Shown: in pieces, positions 52,217-61,523 of the stretch
Layout of the letters: every line of letters begins with the position of its first letter
Numbering within the stretch: the stretch's first letter is position 1
Source: an uncultured Actinomycetes bacterium
GTDB taxonomy: Bacteria; Actinomycetota; Acidimicrobiia; Acidimicrobiales; RAAP-2
Direction of reading: 5' to 3'
Assembly: GCA_903828785.1 (NCBI GenBank)
Contig: CAIKNP010000003.1
Coordinates: 1-64,000 of the forward strand
Length of the DNA: 64,000 bases
Made by a program: the position numbers and the translations under genes
Notes under the pieces: model-generated
The model's input: the letters and a program-made list of their open reading frames with translations, nothing else
What the model was told of the DNA's origin: nothing
The model's database searches: none

Positions 52217-53227
52217 CTAGCTCGCGCGGCGTGGTTCTGGTCCGTCGAAATGGATCCACCCCAGACGGCTGTGCCAGTCACCCTTTTTGAGGGTTTCGAG
52301 AATGAATGACTGGAGTCGCGATTGCGGTCGCAGTTCTTCAAAGGGGACCAGAGGCTGGCGAAAGACGAACTCGAGCACGTTGTCACGGTCGTCGTGCCAG
52401 GTGGGCAAAAATGTGAACCGCTGCTGGAACTGGACAATGCGGCTCTCGGGTCCGAGAGCGGCGGCTAAGCGGTCATCCATCATCCACGATTCCAGGGTCA
52501 TTAATCGGCTCTGCGAGCAGGGCCACAGTACCCCCAGTACGCGACGGGCCCGCGCGAAGGTCTCGTCGACGGCCTCGGGTGAAAGGTCAATGAAGGCCGG
52601 AATGTGTAGACCCAGGGACTCGTCCCCGTAACGGAAACCTTCGCCCAGTTCTTGTTGCTGGGCTTCGTCGTACCAGGGTTCACAGGCCAGGATGCCGTGA
52701 CCCAGCGGGGTGCGGTGAAACTCCAAACTGCCCACCTGGACTATCTCCCCTCGCAATACCGGCAGTAGCCACCAACCGGCGTCCACGCCGACCGACCCCC
52801 ACTTCTGACGATGAATCTCGCCGTGACGGGCGAGCAGGCTACAGGTTTCACTAACCAGGTCGTCGGGTGCCCCCTGGTCGCGAAGCATCCTACGCAGACC
52901 CGGGGCCGCCATAGCGAAGACGTAGTAGTACAGCAAGCGGCCGCTCGTCCCATGGTCGTCCAAGTCGTCCCAGATCGGGAGAAGCGCAAGGTTGTTCCCG
53001 CGGTCACGTTCCACCATGGTCACCAGTTGAGCGAGTCGCCTCACCCAGGCCTCTTCAGTGAGAAAGGTGCTCCAGTGCGACAGAATTTCGTTTCGCGCGT
53101 CCAGCGGTATGTCGAGAATGCCCAATTCGTCGTCGAGGGAGGTGGACGTCGTCTCGCGAACCCTCGCCACCACCGACGCTTCGGGTGCGCCGAGGAAGTG
53201 CTCCATCTGATCGAGCGTGGTGGACAC
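52217..53227 (-). CDS. GNAT-like acyltransferase domain protein, substrate unknown
   Basis: This 336-residue protein resembles the family often called acyltransferase domain-containing protein (NAT_N plus GNAT_C). The resemblance rests on HIPAFIDLSPEAVDETFARA, the following LESWMMDD-x-LAAALGPES, and IVQFQQRF, where a motif such as CHSWLL-x-LP-x-SNI is typical. I recognise it from memory only. The first 150 residues are helical with acidic patches. It follows the GH20 gene by six bases, so it is probably cotranscribed with it. Acylation of an amino sugar is a guess from that position. Confidence 0.55.
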   Translation of the reverse strand: MSTTLDQMEHFLGAPEASVVARVRETTSTSLDDELGILDIPLDARNEILSHWSTFLTEEAWVRRLAQLVTMVERDRGNNLALLPIWDDLDDHGTSGRLLYYYVFAMAAPGLRRMLRDQGAPDDLVSETCSLLARHGEIHRQKWGSVGVDAGWWLLPVLRGEIVQVGSLEFHRTPLGHGILACEPWYDEAQQQELGEGFRYGDESLGLHIPAFIDLSPEAVDETFARARRVLGVLWPCSQSRLMTLESWMMDDRLAAALGPESRIVQFQQRFTFLPTWHDDRDNVLEFVFRQPLVPFEELRPQSRLQSFILETLKKGDWHSRLGWIHFDGPEPRRAS

Positions 53228-53233
53228 GAGTCT

Positions 53234-54760
53234 CTAGTCCAGCGGTCGAAAGCGCACGCCTCGGGCGGCGAGGCGCTCGAGGTGTCGCTCTAAGCGAGGT
53301 CGAAAATCCTCGACCGCCGTCGCACTCCCCCACACCACCTCCGCGAAGGCGCTGAGTCGGGGAAAGGTCATGTAATCGAGGTGATCGCGCGTCGCGATGT
53401 ATTCCGTCCAAATTTGCACCTGTGAACCACGCACGTGGTGGTGTAGGGATGGCTCGAGCTCGTCGGGAATCACTTGGAATCCGTACACCTTTTCCCAGGT
53501 CGTCACCCGGGGCAGCGGCGAAATGGCGACGGGCTCGTCGGGCTCGTCGCTATTGAGGACGTCGAGATAGAGAAATTGTTCTGGACACATGATCGTGTCG
53601 AGACCTCGGCGAGCCGCTCGGACTCCCTTGCTCGCGTTACGCCAGGCCGCAATGATGGTTCCCTCGAGCACGTCGGCGTCAAGCACTTCGTCCCAGGCCA
53701 CCACTTCGTGACCGTCCGCTTGCAGGGCCGCCCCCAGGCGCTCGGTGTAGAGCCCTTGCAACTCACCGGGTGTGTCGAAACCATTGGCCTCCATGATGGC
53801 CAAGGCGGAGGGACTCGCCGCCCATTCATCGCTGGGACACTCGTCACCGCCGATGTGCACGGGGCTACCGGGGAACAGGCTCGCGACGTAGCGGACAACT
53901 TCTTCGGCGAAGTCCAAGGTGGCGGGCTCGACGTTGAGGACATTGTGCGAAATGCCCCAGTGCGTCCACACCGCCAAGGGTTCGTCGCCGTTGCCAAATT
54001 CGGGGTAGGCCGCGAGCACCGCTTGAGCGTGACCCGGTAAGTCGATCTCGGGCATGATCTGAACGTGGCGCTTCGCGGCGTGAGCGTTGATGGATGCGAT
54101 ATCAGCCGCCGTGTAAAAACCTCCGTGAGGCACGTTGTCTTGCACCTTTTCGTCCTCGTGCCCCACCGGCGAACCGGAACGGTAGGCCCCCACGGTGGTG
54201 AGTCGGGGCCACGCCGGAATTTCCACTCGCCAGCCCTGGTCGTCGTTGAGATGAAGGTGTAAACGGTTTAAACGGTGCATGGCAATGAGATCGATCATGC
54301 GACAGACGGTCGCGACATCAAAAAAGTGACGTGACACGTCAAAGTGGCAGCCTCGCCACTCGAAACGTGGTTCGTCAACGAGGTCAATACCGGGTAAACG
54401 CCACTCGGGACAAGGCGACAAGGTCTCGCCAAAGAGCTCAACCGGACCGAGCTGGCGTAAGGCGGTGAGAGCGTAGGAGAGTCCAGTCGCCGTGGCGACC
54501 GTGATGTCCACCCGACCATCAACGCGGAGGGCGAAACCCTCGGCGGGCATGGACTCATCCACCCGCACCACGATGATCGCCGACTGCTCGTCACTGGAGC
54601 GCACATCCCAGCCAACGGCGTTGGCCAGATCGCTGGCAAAGACGGCCACGGTGTCGGCCAAGGCGGCGGGGGCGTGGACGTGCAGGGGCGATTGCAACAC
54701 CACCCCCGCGCCCGAATCACCAGAGACAAATCGTGGCTGGGGTAATAATTCAGGAAACAT
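53234..54760 (-). CDS. GH20 beta-N-acetylhexosaminidase
   Basis: This 508-residue enzyme removes terminal beta-linked GlcNAc or GalNAc. The catalytic Asp306-Glu307 pair sits in VHIGGDEC, and the family segments RLHLHLNDDQGWRVEIP and IMPEIDLPGHAQAVLA are intact. It has an N-terminal GH20b domain, and no signal peptide, so it acts inside the cell on imported sugars. ATG 54760 overlaps the ABC ATPase stop by 11 bases and follows GAAAGAG. The gene completes an ABC-importer operon. Confidence 0.94.
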   Translation of the reverse strand: MFPELLPQPRFVSGDSGAGVVLQSPLHVHAPAALADTVAVFASDLANAVGWDVRSSDEQSAIIVVRVDESMPAEGFALRVDGRVDITVATATGLSYALTALRQLGPVELFGETLSPCPEWRLPGIDLVDEPRFEWRGCHFDVSRHFFDVATVCRMIDLIAMHRLNRLHLHLNDDQGWRVEIPAWPRLTTVGAYRSGSPVGHEDEKVQDNVPHGGFYTAADIASINAHAAKRHVQIMPEIDLPGHAQAVLAAYPEFGNGDEPLAVWTHWGISHNVLNVEPATLDFAEEVVRYVASLFPGSPVHIGGDECPSDEWAASPSALAIMEANGFDTPGELQGLYTERLGAALQADGHEVVAWDEVLDADVLEGTIIAAWRNASKGVRAARRGLDTIMCPEQFLYLDVLNSDEPDEPVAISPLPRVTTWEKVYGFQVIPDELEPSLHHHVRGSQVQIWTEYIATRDHLDYMTFPRLSAFAEVVWGSATAVEDFRPRLERHLERLAARGVRFRPLD

Positions 54761-55730
54761 GGGACTCTTTCTCAACGGCGAAACACGAAACGCTCTGGGT
54801 GGCGGACAGGAAAACGGGGGTCGGGGTCTGGCTGCGGCACACGTCCATGGCCAAGGGACAACGAGGAGCGAAACGGCAGCCCGGTCCGGGGTTAATTACT
54901 TTCGGTGGCTCACCAAGATCAGCCACGTCGGTGTCCGCGGGCAGGGGTAGACGGGGATCGGGGGCGGTCGCCATCAGGAGGCGGGTGTAGGGATGTTGCG
55001 GTGACGCAATGACCTCCTGGGTCAGACCCTGCTCGACCACTCGTCCGGCGTAGAGCACAATCATTCGGTCCGCCACGTACCGTGCCGAAGCCAAGTCGTG
55101 CGTGATGTACAGAAGGGAAACGCCTTCACTGCTGCGCAACTCTCTCATCACGTTGAGCAGGCCAATTCGAATGGAGACGTCGAGCATGGAAACCGGCTCG
55201 TCGGCGAGAATCAGACTGGGCCTCGAAGCCAAAGCCTGAGCGAAACCAAGACGCTGGCGTTGCCCACCCGAGAGCTCGTGGGGGTAGCGCCGCAACACCT
55301 CAGCTCCGGGCAAGAGCCCCACTCGCTCAACGAGAGTGATGGCTTCCGCCTCACGCGCGTCCTTGTCCAACTCGGGACGGTGTAGTTTGAGCGATCGAGC
55401 CAAGCTATGACCAACCCGCAAGACGGGATTAATCGACCCGAAGGGATCCTGAAAAACCATAGGCATTTTGCCGCGAACGGCCCGGCTGGACTTTTTCCCC
55501 AGCAGCTTTCCCTCGAAGGTAATACTGCCGCTGCTTGGCGGATAGAGACCAGCCAGCACTCGCGCAATAGTTGACTTGCCCGAACCAGACTCGCCCACCA
55601 GGGCCACAATCTCGCCTCGGGCGACCACAAAACTCACCTCGTCAGTGGCGTGGAGCGTCCCGCCGTGGCGAAAGCCCCCCACGCGGAAATGGCGCGAGAG
55701 GTTTTCGACGCGAAGAATTTCGTCGTTCAT
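54750..55730 (-). CDS. peptide-type ABC importer ATPase (DppF-like), second system
   Basis: This 326-residue ATPase has Walker A (GESGSGKST, near residue 45), the signature [15 protein letters not shown], Walker B ([14 protein letters not shown]) and the oligopeptide C-terminal domain with [15 protein letters not shown] chose the ATG at 55730, which overlaps the stop of the partner ATPase (TGATG); the frame is open to 55760. It precedes GH20 and is the last transporter gene of the operon. Confidence 0.92.
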   Translation of the reverse strand: MNDEILRVENLSRHFRVGGFRHGGTLHATDEVSFVVARGEIVALVGESGSGKSTIARVLAGLYPPSSGSITFEGKLLGKKSSRAVRGKMPMVFQDPFGSINPVLRVGHSLARSLKLHRPELDKDAREAEAITLVERVGLLPGAEVLRRYPHELSGGQRQRLGFAQALASRPSLILADEPVSMLDVSIRIGLLNVMRELRSSEGVSLLYITHDLASARYVADRMIVLYAGRVVEQGLTQEVIASPQHPYTRLLMATAPDPRLPLPADTDVADLGEPPKVINPGPGCRFAPRCPLAMDVCRSQTPTPVFLSATQSVSCFAVEKESHVS

Positions 55731-56698
55731 CACAACTCCCCACTCGCGACCAAATGGCAACGAACGAGGTGGCCATCAACCGGCAACAGTTCGGGGCGGG
55801 TGGTGTGACAGCGTTCGGTGGCGTGCGGACAACGAGCGGCGAAGAGGCAGCCCACTGGAGGATTCACCAGGGAGGGAGGATTCCCCGCAATACCTACCAG
55901 TTCACGCGGCTCACCCACGAGAGAAGGAAAGGCGTCCATTAAGCCGTTGGCGTAGGGGTGGCGAGGCCGGTCGAAGACGTCACGGGTCTTTCCTAGTTCG
56001 ACAATTTCCCCCGCGTACATCACCGCCAGTCGGTCGGAGAAGTGTGAGACGACACTCATGTCGTGCGTCACGAAGAGAACGGCGAAGCCGAGCTCGCGGC
56101 GAAGGTCTTCTACTTGGCGCATCAATGAGCGCTGGGCCACCACGTCGAGGGCCGAGGTCGGCTCGTCCATGATGACCAGCTTGGGATTGAGAATCAGGGC
56201 CATGGCAATCATCGCGCGCTGGCGCATGCCGCCCGAAAGCTGGAAGGGAAAACTATTGAGGTGCGCGGCGTCGATGGATACCATGGCCAGAACCTCGGCG
56301 GAGCGCTCAGCAATCTTGCGGTCGTCCCAGTCGGTATGGGCACGACAAGTGTCCGCCAGCTGTGCCCCAATAGAAATGGTCGGATTGAGTGCGTTCATCG
56401 CGCTCTGCATAACGACCGAGATGTCGCGCCAACGAAGTTGACGAAGCTCTTCGGCCCCCATGCTCGAGAGATCGCGACCCTCGAAGAGCACCTGCCCACC
56501 CACCGTCGATGCGGGGTAGGTCAAGAGTTGGGCGATCGAGAAGAGCAGGGTGGACTTGCCACAACCGGACTCTCCCACGATGGCCAAAAATTCCCCGGGG
56601 TGGAGGTCGAAGGAAACGAACTCGACGGCGTGCGCCGGGCCGCTGGCTGTCTCGTACTCCACGCGCAAGTCGCGAACTTGGAGAATCGCTTGGCTCAC
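55730..56698 (-). CDS. peptide-type ABC importer ATPase (DppD-like), second system
   Basis: This 322-residue ATPase has Walker A (GESGCGKST, near residue 41), the signature [15 protein letters not shown], Walker B ([14 protein letters not shown]) and the C-terminal [14 protein letters not shown]. The start is the GTG at 56698, which overlaps the permease stop (GTGA). The frame is open further upstream to 57031, but that part is the permease gene in another frame. Confidence 0.92.
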   Translation of the reverse strand: MSQAILQVRDLRVEYETASGPAHAVEFVSFDLHPGEFLAIVGESGCGKSTLLFSIAQLLTYPASTVGGQVLFEGRDLSSMGAEELRQLRWRDISVVMQSAMNALNPTISIGAQLADTCRAHTDWDDRKIAERSAEVLAMVSIDAAHLNSFPFQLSGGMRQRAMIAMALILNPKLVIMDEPTSALDVVAQRSLMRQVEDLRRELGFAVLFVTHDMSVVSHFSDRLAVMYAGEIVELGKTRDVFDRPRHPYANGLMDAFPSLVGEPRELVGIAGNPPSLVNPPVGCLFAARCPHATERCHTTRPELLPVDGHLVRCHLVASGEL

Positions 56699-57597
56699 GA
56701 TGGCACCACCTTGGACGCGCGCCGCCGACTCACGGGCCGGAGCGCCGGGTTGGCGATTTCGTCGAAGGCGTAGTTCAAGAGAGCGAGGGCACTGCCCAAG
56801 ACCGCAATGGCGATGCCAGGGGCGAGCGCCCACAGGGGCAGACCGGAATAGAGTGCCTCGTTGTTTTGGGCCCAGTAGAGCATGGTGCCCCAGGACTCGG
56901 AGTTGATGTTGCCCAGACCAATGAACTGCAAGCCTGACTCGGCGAGCACCGCGTACAGGGCCGCCCCCAGAAAGTTCGCCACTATGAGTGACGTCATCGG
57001 AGGAATCAATTCGACACTGATGACGTACCACGCCGATTCACCTCGAGCCCGGGCGGCCAGGAGGTAATCACGATTGCGCAAGGAGAGCGCCTGCACCCGC
57101 AACTGCCGAGCGCCGTAGGACCAGCCAGTGATCACCAGTACGGCGACCATAAGCCAGAAGGTGGCACCCTTCAGGTAGGCGGTAATCACGATGATGAGGG
57201 GGAAGGTAGGTATGACCAGGACCACATCGGTGAAGAGGGACAGGGCGTCGTCAAAAATGCCGCCGATGTACGCCGCCGAAATTCCAATTACCACGGAGAT
57301 AACGGTGCTGAAGAGACCGACCAGCATCGCGACCATCATGGACTCTCGGGTTCCCGCCATAAGTTGCGAAAAGACGTCTTGACCAAAGGACGTGGTCCCG
57401 AGGGGGTGCGCCCAGGAGAGCCCCATCGCGGGAGTGAAAATTTCGGCTTGGGGGTCATCCAAAATGAACCAGGAGGGAAAGGCCGAAATCAGCAGGAGGA
57501 TAAAGAGAATAATTGCGCCCCCCATGGCCTTCTTGTCACGACGCAGGAAACGCCAGCTCGCCCCCAACACCCCCAGCGCTCGACGAAGAATGGTCAT
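56695..57597 (-). CDS. peptide-type ABC importer permease (DppC-like), second system
   Basis: This 300-residue permease has the DppC landmark LGTTSFGQDVFSQLMAGTRES near residue 68 and the EAA-type loop AARARGESAWYVISVELIPP near residue 180. About six hydrophobic helices are visible. It overlaps the upstream DppB-like gene (ATGA) and the downstream ATPase gene (GTGA), so the four transport genes are tightly coupled. Confidence 0.92.
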   Translation of the reverse strand: MTILRRALGVLGASWRFLRRDKKAMGGAIILFILLLISAFPSWFILDDPQAEIFTPAMGLSWAHPLGTTSFGQDVFSQLMAGTRESMMVAMLVGLFSTVISVVIGISAAYIGGIFDDALSLFTDVVLVIPTFPLIIVITAYLKGATFWLMVAVLVITGWSYGARQLRVQALSLRNRDYLLAARARGESAWYVISVELIPPMTSLIVANFLGAALYAVLAESGLQFIGLGNINSESWGTMLYWAQNNEALYSGLPLWALAPGIAIAVLGSALALLNYAFDEIANPALRPVSRRRASKVVPS

Positions 57598-58577
57598 CGG
57601 CTGTTACGCGTCCGAGGATCCAGGAGCGCGGTGGCCACGTCTGAGACAAAAATAGCCAGGAGCACCGCGACGGTGATGAGGAGGAAGAGAGCCTGCATCA
57701 GCGGGAAGTCCTGGGCGGAAACAGCGTTCAGCAACATAAAGCCAACGCCGGGGTAGTTATAGACGTATTCCACCAAAATCGCACCCGAAATGACAAAACC
57801 CAATGACATGGCGAATCCGGTGAGATTAGGGAGCAGGGCATTACGGCCGGCGTACTGCCAAAGGATGCGCGAGGGCTTAAGGCCTTTGGCGCGGGCCATC
57901 TTGACGTAATCCTCGGCGACGACCGTGATCATGTTGTTACGCATGGTCAAAATCCAACCGCCAATTGACGTAATCAAAATGGTGAACGAGGGTAAGACCG
58001 CGTGCTTGAGAACATCCAGGATGAAGGGCCAGGTAAAAGTGGGAATGGTTGTTGAGGTGTACGGTCCGACGAAGGGGAACCAGTTCAGCGTGAGAGCGAA
58101 GAACCAAATCGACAAGAGGCCCACCCAGAAGTAGGGGAAGGCGGAAATTACAATAAACATAGGTGGCAGCACGTTATCGAGCCATCCCCCTCGGCGCCAA
58201 GCGGCGATCGCCCCCAGCGAGGTACCAATGAGGAATCCGAGAATGGTCGACAGACCAACGAGTCCGAGGGACCACGGCAAGCCCTTGGCGATGACGGTAG
58301 TCACCGGCAGCGGGAAATTACTCGTCGAGATCCCGAGATTGCCGTGCAGCACATTGACCAGATACTGCCCGTAGGAAGCAAGGAGTGACTCTTTGGTGTT
58401 GATGCCAAAAGCCACTTCCAGCGCGTGAATCGCCGCGGGATTAACGTGGCCGCGGAAAGTGGCCATCATGGCCTCCGCGGGGTTGCCCGGCATAAGCCGA
58501 GGGATGAAGAAGTTAACCGTGACGGCTACCCACAAGGTAATGAGCAGAAAACCGACACGCCTAACTAGAAACTTCAT
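57594..58577 (-). CDS. peptide-type ABC importer permease (DppB-like), second system
   Basis: This 327-residue permease has the family N-terminus (KFLVRRVGFLLITLWVAVTV then FFIPRLMPGNPAE) and the EAA loop ARAKGLKPSRILWQYAGRNA. It follows the binding-protein gene by 33 bases. The pair of systems in this window shows the same subunit set, but here the binding protein comes first. Confidence 0.92.
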   Translation of the reverse strand: MKFLVRRVGFLLITLWVAVTVNFFIPRLMPGNPAEAMMATFRGHVNPAAIHALEVAFGINTKESLLASYGQYLVNVLHGNLGISTSNFPLPVTTVIAKGLPWSLGLVGLSTILGFLIGTSLGAIAAWRRGGWLDNVLPPMFIVISAFPYFWVGLLSIWFFALTLNWFPFVGPYTSTTIPTFTWPFILDVLKHAVLPSFTILITSIGGWILTMRNNMITVVAEDYVKMARAKGLKPSRILWQYAGRNALLPNLTGFAMSLGFVISGAILVEYVYNYPGVGFMLLNAVSAQDFPLMQALFLLITVAVLLAIFVSDVATALLDPRTRNSR

Positions 58578-58610
58578 CCCCCGACCCTGCCGTAACTACC
58601 GACGTACCAC

Positions 58611-60281
58611 TTAGGCCTTGGGCTTCAACTGGTCAACCACGTATCCCCAGTCAGGCTCCGCGTAGAGCGCGGGCTGAGCGTAGGGGTTCGAGGGCGATGG
58701 GAAGTTGCCGAAGTGCGTAGCGTTGAATTCGAACCATTCGGCGCTCTGGAGCACGGGGATGATCGGCGCAGTGGTGGCCATGATGGACTCCAGCTGGTTG
58801 ATAATCGTGTGCTGCGTAGCGGTCGAAGTGGTGGCTGCGTAATTGTTCAACAAGCTGTCCACCGCGGGGTTGTTGTAACGCTCCCAGTTCGAGGATGCAT
58901 CGGTGCCGATGGCGGCCGAGTTCTTCGAGTAGAGAGCCTGGCGGAACTCGTAGTAGGGCGATGGTCCACCGGTCTCCGAGTTGTACGCCAGCTGGTAATT
59001 ACCGGTGTAGATGTCGTTGTAGAAGGTCGTCGACGCGGGCAGATTCAAGGTGATCTTGAATCCAGCAGCGTTCAGCTGCTGCGTCATTACCTGCGCCGAG
59101 GCCACCCAGTCGGAGTAACCACCATTGGTCATCAACGAGAAGGCCAACTGCTTGCCATCCTTGGTCCAAACGCCGTTGACCTTGGCGTAGCCGTCAGCGG
59201 TCAAGATGGAGGCCGTCTTAGCCACGTCGTAGGACTTACCTAGTGACGAGGACACCGAGGCGGACAGCCACTTCGAATACGTTGGCGTCACGATACCGGT
59301 CTGATTCGACGGTGCTTCGTAACCGTACTCGCCAATGGTCGAAATCGCCGAGCGGTTCAGGGCGTAACTCATCGCCAAACGAACCTTGGGGTCGTCCAAA
59401 CCGGGGACCGTCAGATTCGGGAAGATTGACACGTTCGCGATGGCGGGGAACCAGTAGTTGTTGCCCTTGGCCTTGTTCACGTACTGCGTCTTAATCGAAG
59501 GGATGAACTGCGAGCCCCACTGACCCAGGCCTTGCGCGAGGTACTCGTTGCAGGTGTTGTTGGAAAGGAAGGCCGGGTAGTTAACCACTTGGACCTGCGC
59601 CATCCCCTTCTGCCAGTAGTTCTTGTTGGCGGTGTACTTGATGTTCTGCGGCGTGCAGTGGTTCATCACGTAGCCACCCGAACCAATGGGTGCGGTGTCG
59701 GTGTAGGTAACGGGGTTGGCGACCTTGGTCCAGAGGTGCTTAGGCACAATGGGCGTCAAGCCAGCCAAATAGTAGAAGTAGGGCACGGCGGAAGTCTTGA
59801 AGTTCACCGTCACTTTGTTACCCGAGCTTGAGACACTGGACAAGACCGACCACAAGGCATTGACGTCGAGGGCCGAGTGCGTCTTCAGCAGGTTCAGGGT
59901 GTAGTACACGTCAGCCGCCGTAAGAGGCGTCCCGTCGGTCCACATCGCGCCACTGCGAATAGTGAAGGTCACCGTCTTGTTAGCGTTGCTCCACACGTAC
60001 GACGAAGCCAGCCACGGGGTCACCTTGGCGTTATTCAGCGCGTCGACAAAGTCCAGCGTTTCGTAAACGGGACCAATAGAGAACGCCGAGTCCGTGGGGT
60101 TGAAGGGATTAAACGCGCAACCCCACAGGTTCCCTTGCTCGTTCGCTAGGTTCAGGGCAATTTGCGACGGCGCAGCACTAGCCACTCCGCTTACGAGCAC
60201 CCCCGGCGCCACAATGACGCAGGTACTCGCCACGAACGCGAACGCGGTGGTGATCATCCCCAACTTGAATTTTTTAATCAC
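58611..60281 (-). CDS. family 5 extracellular solute-binding protein, second system
   Basis: This 556-residue binding protein starts with a signal peptide (IKKFKLGMITTAFAFVAS, ending near GVASA) and has the SBP_bac_5 fold, with TVTFTIRSGAMWTDGTPLTA and VRLAMSYALNRSAISTIGE. No lipobox cysteine is visible. I chose the GTG at 60281, six bases after GGGGAGGAG; the frame is open back to 60332. It opens a unit with two permeases, two ATPases and GH20, so the ligand is probably a beta-linked amino-sugar oligomer such as chitobiose. A peptide ligand remains possible. Confidence 0.9.
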   Translation of the reverse strand: MIKKFKLGMITTAFAFVASTCVIVAPGVLVSGVASAAPSQIALNLANEQGNLWGCAFNPFNPTDSAFSIGPVYETLDFVDALNNAKVTPWLASSYVWSNANKTVTFTIRSGAMWTDGTPLTAADVYYTLNLLKTHSALDVNALWSVLSSVSSSGNKVTVNFKTSAVPYFYYLAGLTPIVPKHLWTKVANPVTYTDTAPIGSGGYVMNHCTPQNIKYTANKNYWQKGMAQVQVVNYPAFLSNNTCNEYLAQGLGQWGSQFIPSIKTQYVNKAKGNNYWFPAIANVSIFPNLTVPGLDDPKVRLAMSYALNRSAISTIGEYGYEAPSNQTGIVTPTYSKWLSASVSSSLGKSYDVAKTASILTADGYAKVNGVWTKDGKQLAFSLMTNGGYSDWVASAQVMTQQLNAAGFKITLNLPASTTFYNDIYTGNYQLAYNSETGGPSPYYEFRQALYSKNSAAIGTDASSNWERYNNPAVDSLLNNYAATTSTATQHTIINQLESIMATTAPIIPVLQSAEWFEFNATHFGNFPSPSNPYAQPALYAEPDWGYVVDQLKPKA

Positions 60282-60296
60282 AACAACTCCTCCCCA

Positions 60297-60313
60297 GGGG
60301 GCTCCGCGCCCCC
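60297..60313 (-). promoter_or_regulatory. hairpin in the leader of the binding-protein gene
   Basis: GGGGGC and GCCCCC pair over a five-base loop. The fold ends one base before the ribosome site GGGGAGGAG of the binding-protein gene. It could control translation or stabilise the 5' end of the message. Confidence 0.45.
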
Positions 60314-60329
60314 AGATTGTGGAACTTGA

Positions 60330-60407
60330 CACTGCAGTGCAACCTACGGTAGCAAGATTTCTCGAGGTGAGCGTGTGCTTCGCACAAAAACACTGTTCGG
60401 TACGAAC
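60330..60407 (-). promoter_or_regulatory. two palindromes upstream of the binding-protein gene
   Basis: CACTGCAGTG (60330-60339) is a perfect 10-bp palindrome, and GTTCG-GTA-CGAAC (60395-60407) has 5-bp arms with a three-base spacer. They lie 49-126 bases upstream of the GTG at 60281, where an operator would be expected. I did not find either one repeated elsewhere in the window. Confidence 0.4.
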
Positions 60408-60452
60408 ATTCGATATCCCGGCCGAGCGGGGCTCACAAACGCAGAGCCTTGC

Positions 60453-61475
60453 TCAAGCCGAAAGTGTAACTTTGCGCAGTCGGGGTGATGTATCAATGGG
60501 TCGTCCACGGTACTCACCTATGCGCAAGGCCAGTACCTGGCCAATGATGACTTGCCCGAGACCCACCAGCCAGTTTGGACCACTAAAGGGCAACACAATT
60601 TCGGCATCGGCTCCGCTAAGGGTCCGGGAGGCTGGACGTAGGAATACGCAGAGCATCCCCGCCGCTTGGCTGTCGCGAACGGTGGCGGCGAGAACCTCGT
60701 CGCCAAGTTCGTCGGTAACCACCACGAGTAGGACGCATCGTTCGCCGTCAGCGCCGACCGGGCCGTGCAGGTAGTCAGATACCGCGTAGGATTCTGCGCG
60801 CAGCCCCGAGACTTCACGAATCTTGAGCGCAATCTCGCACGCCACCGCAAAGCCCACTCCTCGCCCAACCACAGTGAGCGCGGCCGCTTCGCCAAAGCGC
60901 TCAATCCCGAGGTCACCATCCAGAGCCCATTGAGTCACTTCTTCAACCATTTGGGGTATCTCGGCAATTCCGTCGAGCGGCTCGTCGCCCAGTGCGCTGA
61001 CCAGCTGGACCAAGGCGCACCACGAGGCGGTGAAGGTTTTCGTGGAGGCCACCGCAACCTCGGGACCAGTACCCAAGGCGATAGTCACTTGACTGGCCTG
61101 AGCCAAGGGCGACGCATTGTCGTTCGTAATACCCACCGTCGGGCGTCCTTGCGCCTGCGCTACCTCGAGCACTCGAGCAATACCCGGCGATCGCCCCGAC
61201 TGCGAGATACCAATAACTCCCGCCCCCGTAAGGTCCATGGCCCGTTCACTTTCGTATAACGATGACGTTGCCAGCGTTACCACGCGCCCTAGTTGCTGGC
61301 CAGCAAAGTACTGCAAAAATAGTGCGGCGTTGTCAGACGAGCCTCGAGCGGCAACGACGAGATAGGTGCAGTGTCGAAGGGCGTCCGCCGCCTCGGAGGC
61401 CTGTAACTGGCCCATCGACATGCGTGCTTCAAGAATCGCCGCTTGCGATCGTATTTCTTCTTCAAACTTCGTCAC
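60453..61475 (-). CDS. SIS domain sugar-phosphate isomerase/deaminase (GlmS-like)
   Basis: This 340-residue protein has two SIS domains like the isomerase half of GlmS: the first with ARGSSDNAALFLQYF (near residue 45) and ISQSGRSPGIARVLEVA, the second with VVGRGVGFAVACEIALKIRE and a LRAESY close to the GlmS HAEAY. Without the glutaminase domain it would act on fructose-6-phosphate or glucosamine-6-phosphate, as the NagB-II-like deaminases do. It starts with GTG at 61475 and sits in the same-strand run with an amino-sugar importer and GH20. A deaminase step is inferred. Confidence 0.85.
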   Translation of the reverse strand: MTKFEEEIRSQAAILEARMSMGQLQASEAADALRHCTYLVVAARGSSDNAALFLQYFAGQQLGRVVTLATSSLYESERAMDLTGAGVIGISQSGRSPGIARVLEVAQAQGRPTVGITNDNASPLAQASQVTIALGTGPEVAVASTKTFTASWCALVQLVSALGDEPLDGIAEIPQMVEEVTQWALDGDLGIERFGEAAALTVVGRGVGFAVACEIALKIREVSGLRAESYAVSDYLHGPVGADGERCVLLVVVTDELGDEVLAATVRDSQAAGMLCVFLRPASRTLSGADAEIVLPFSGPNWLVGLGQVIIGQVLALRIGEYRGRPIDTSPRLRKVTLSA

Positions 61476-61523
61476 TCAAGCCCCTTTAACCCTTCGCCAG
61501 AGCAACGCTGCGGAAGAGCTCTG

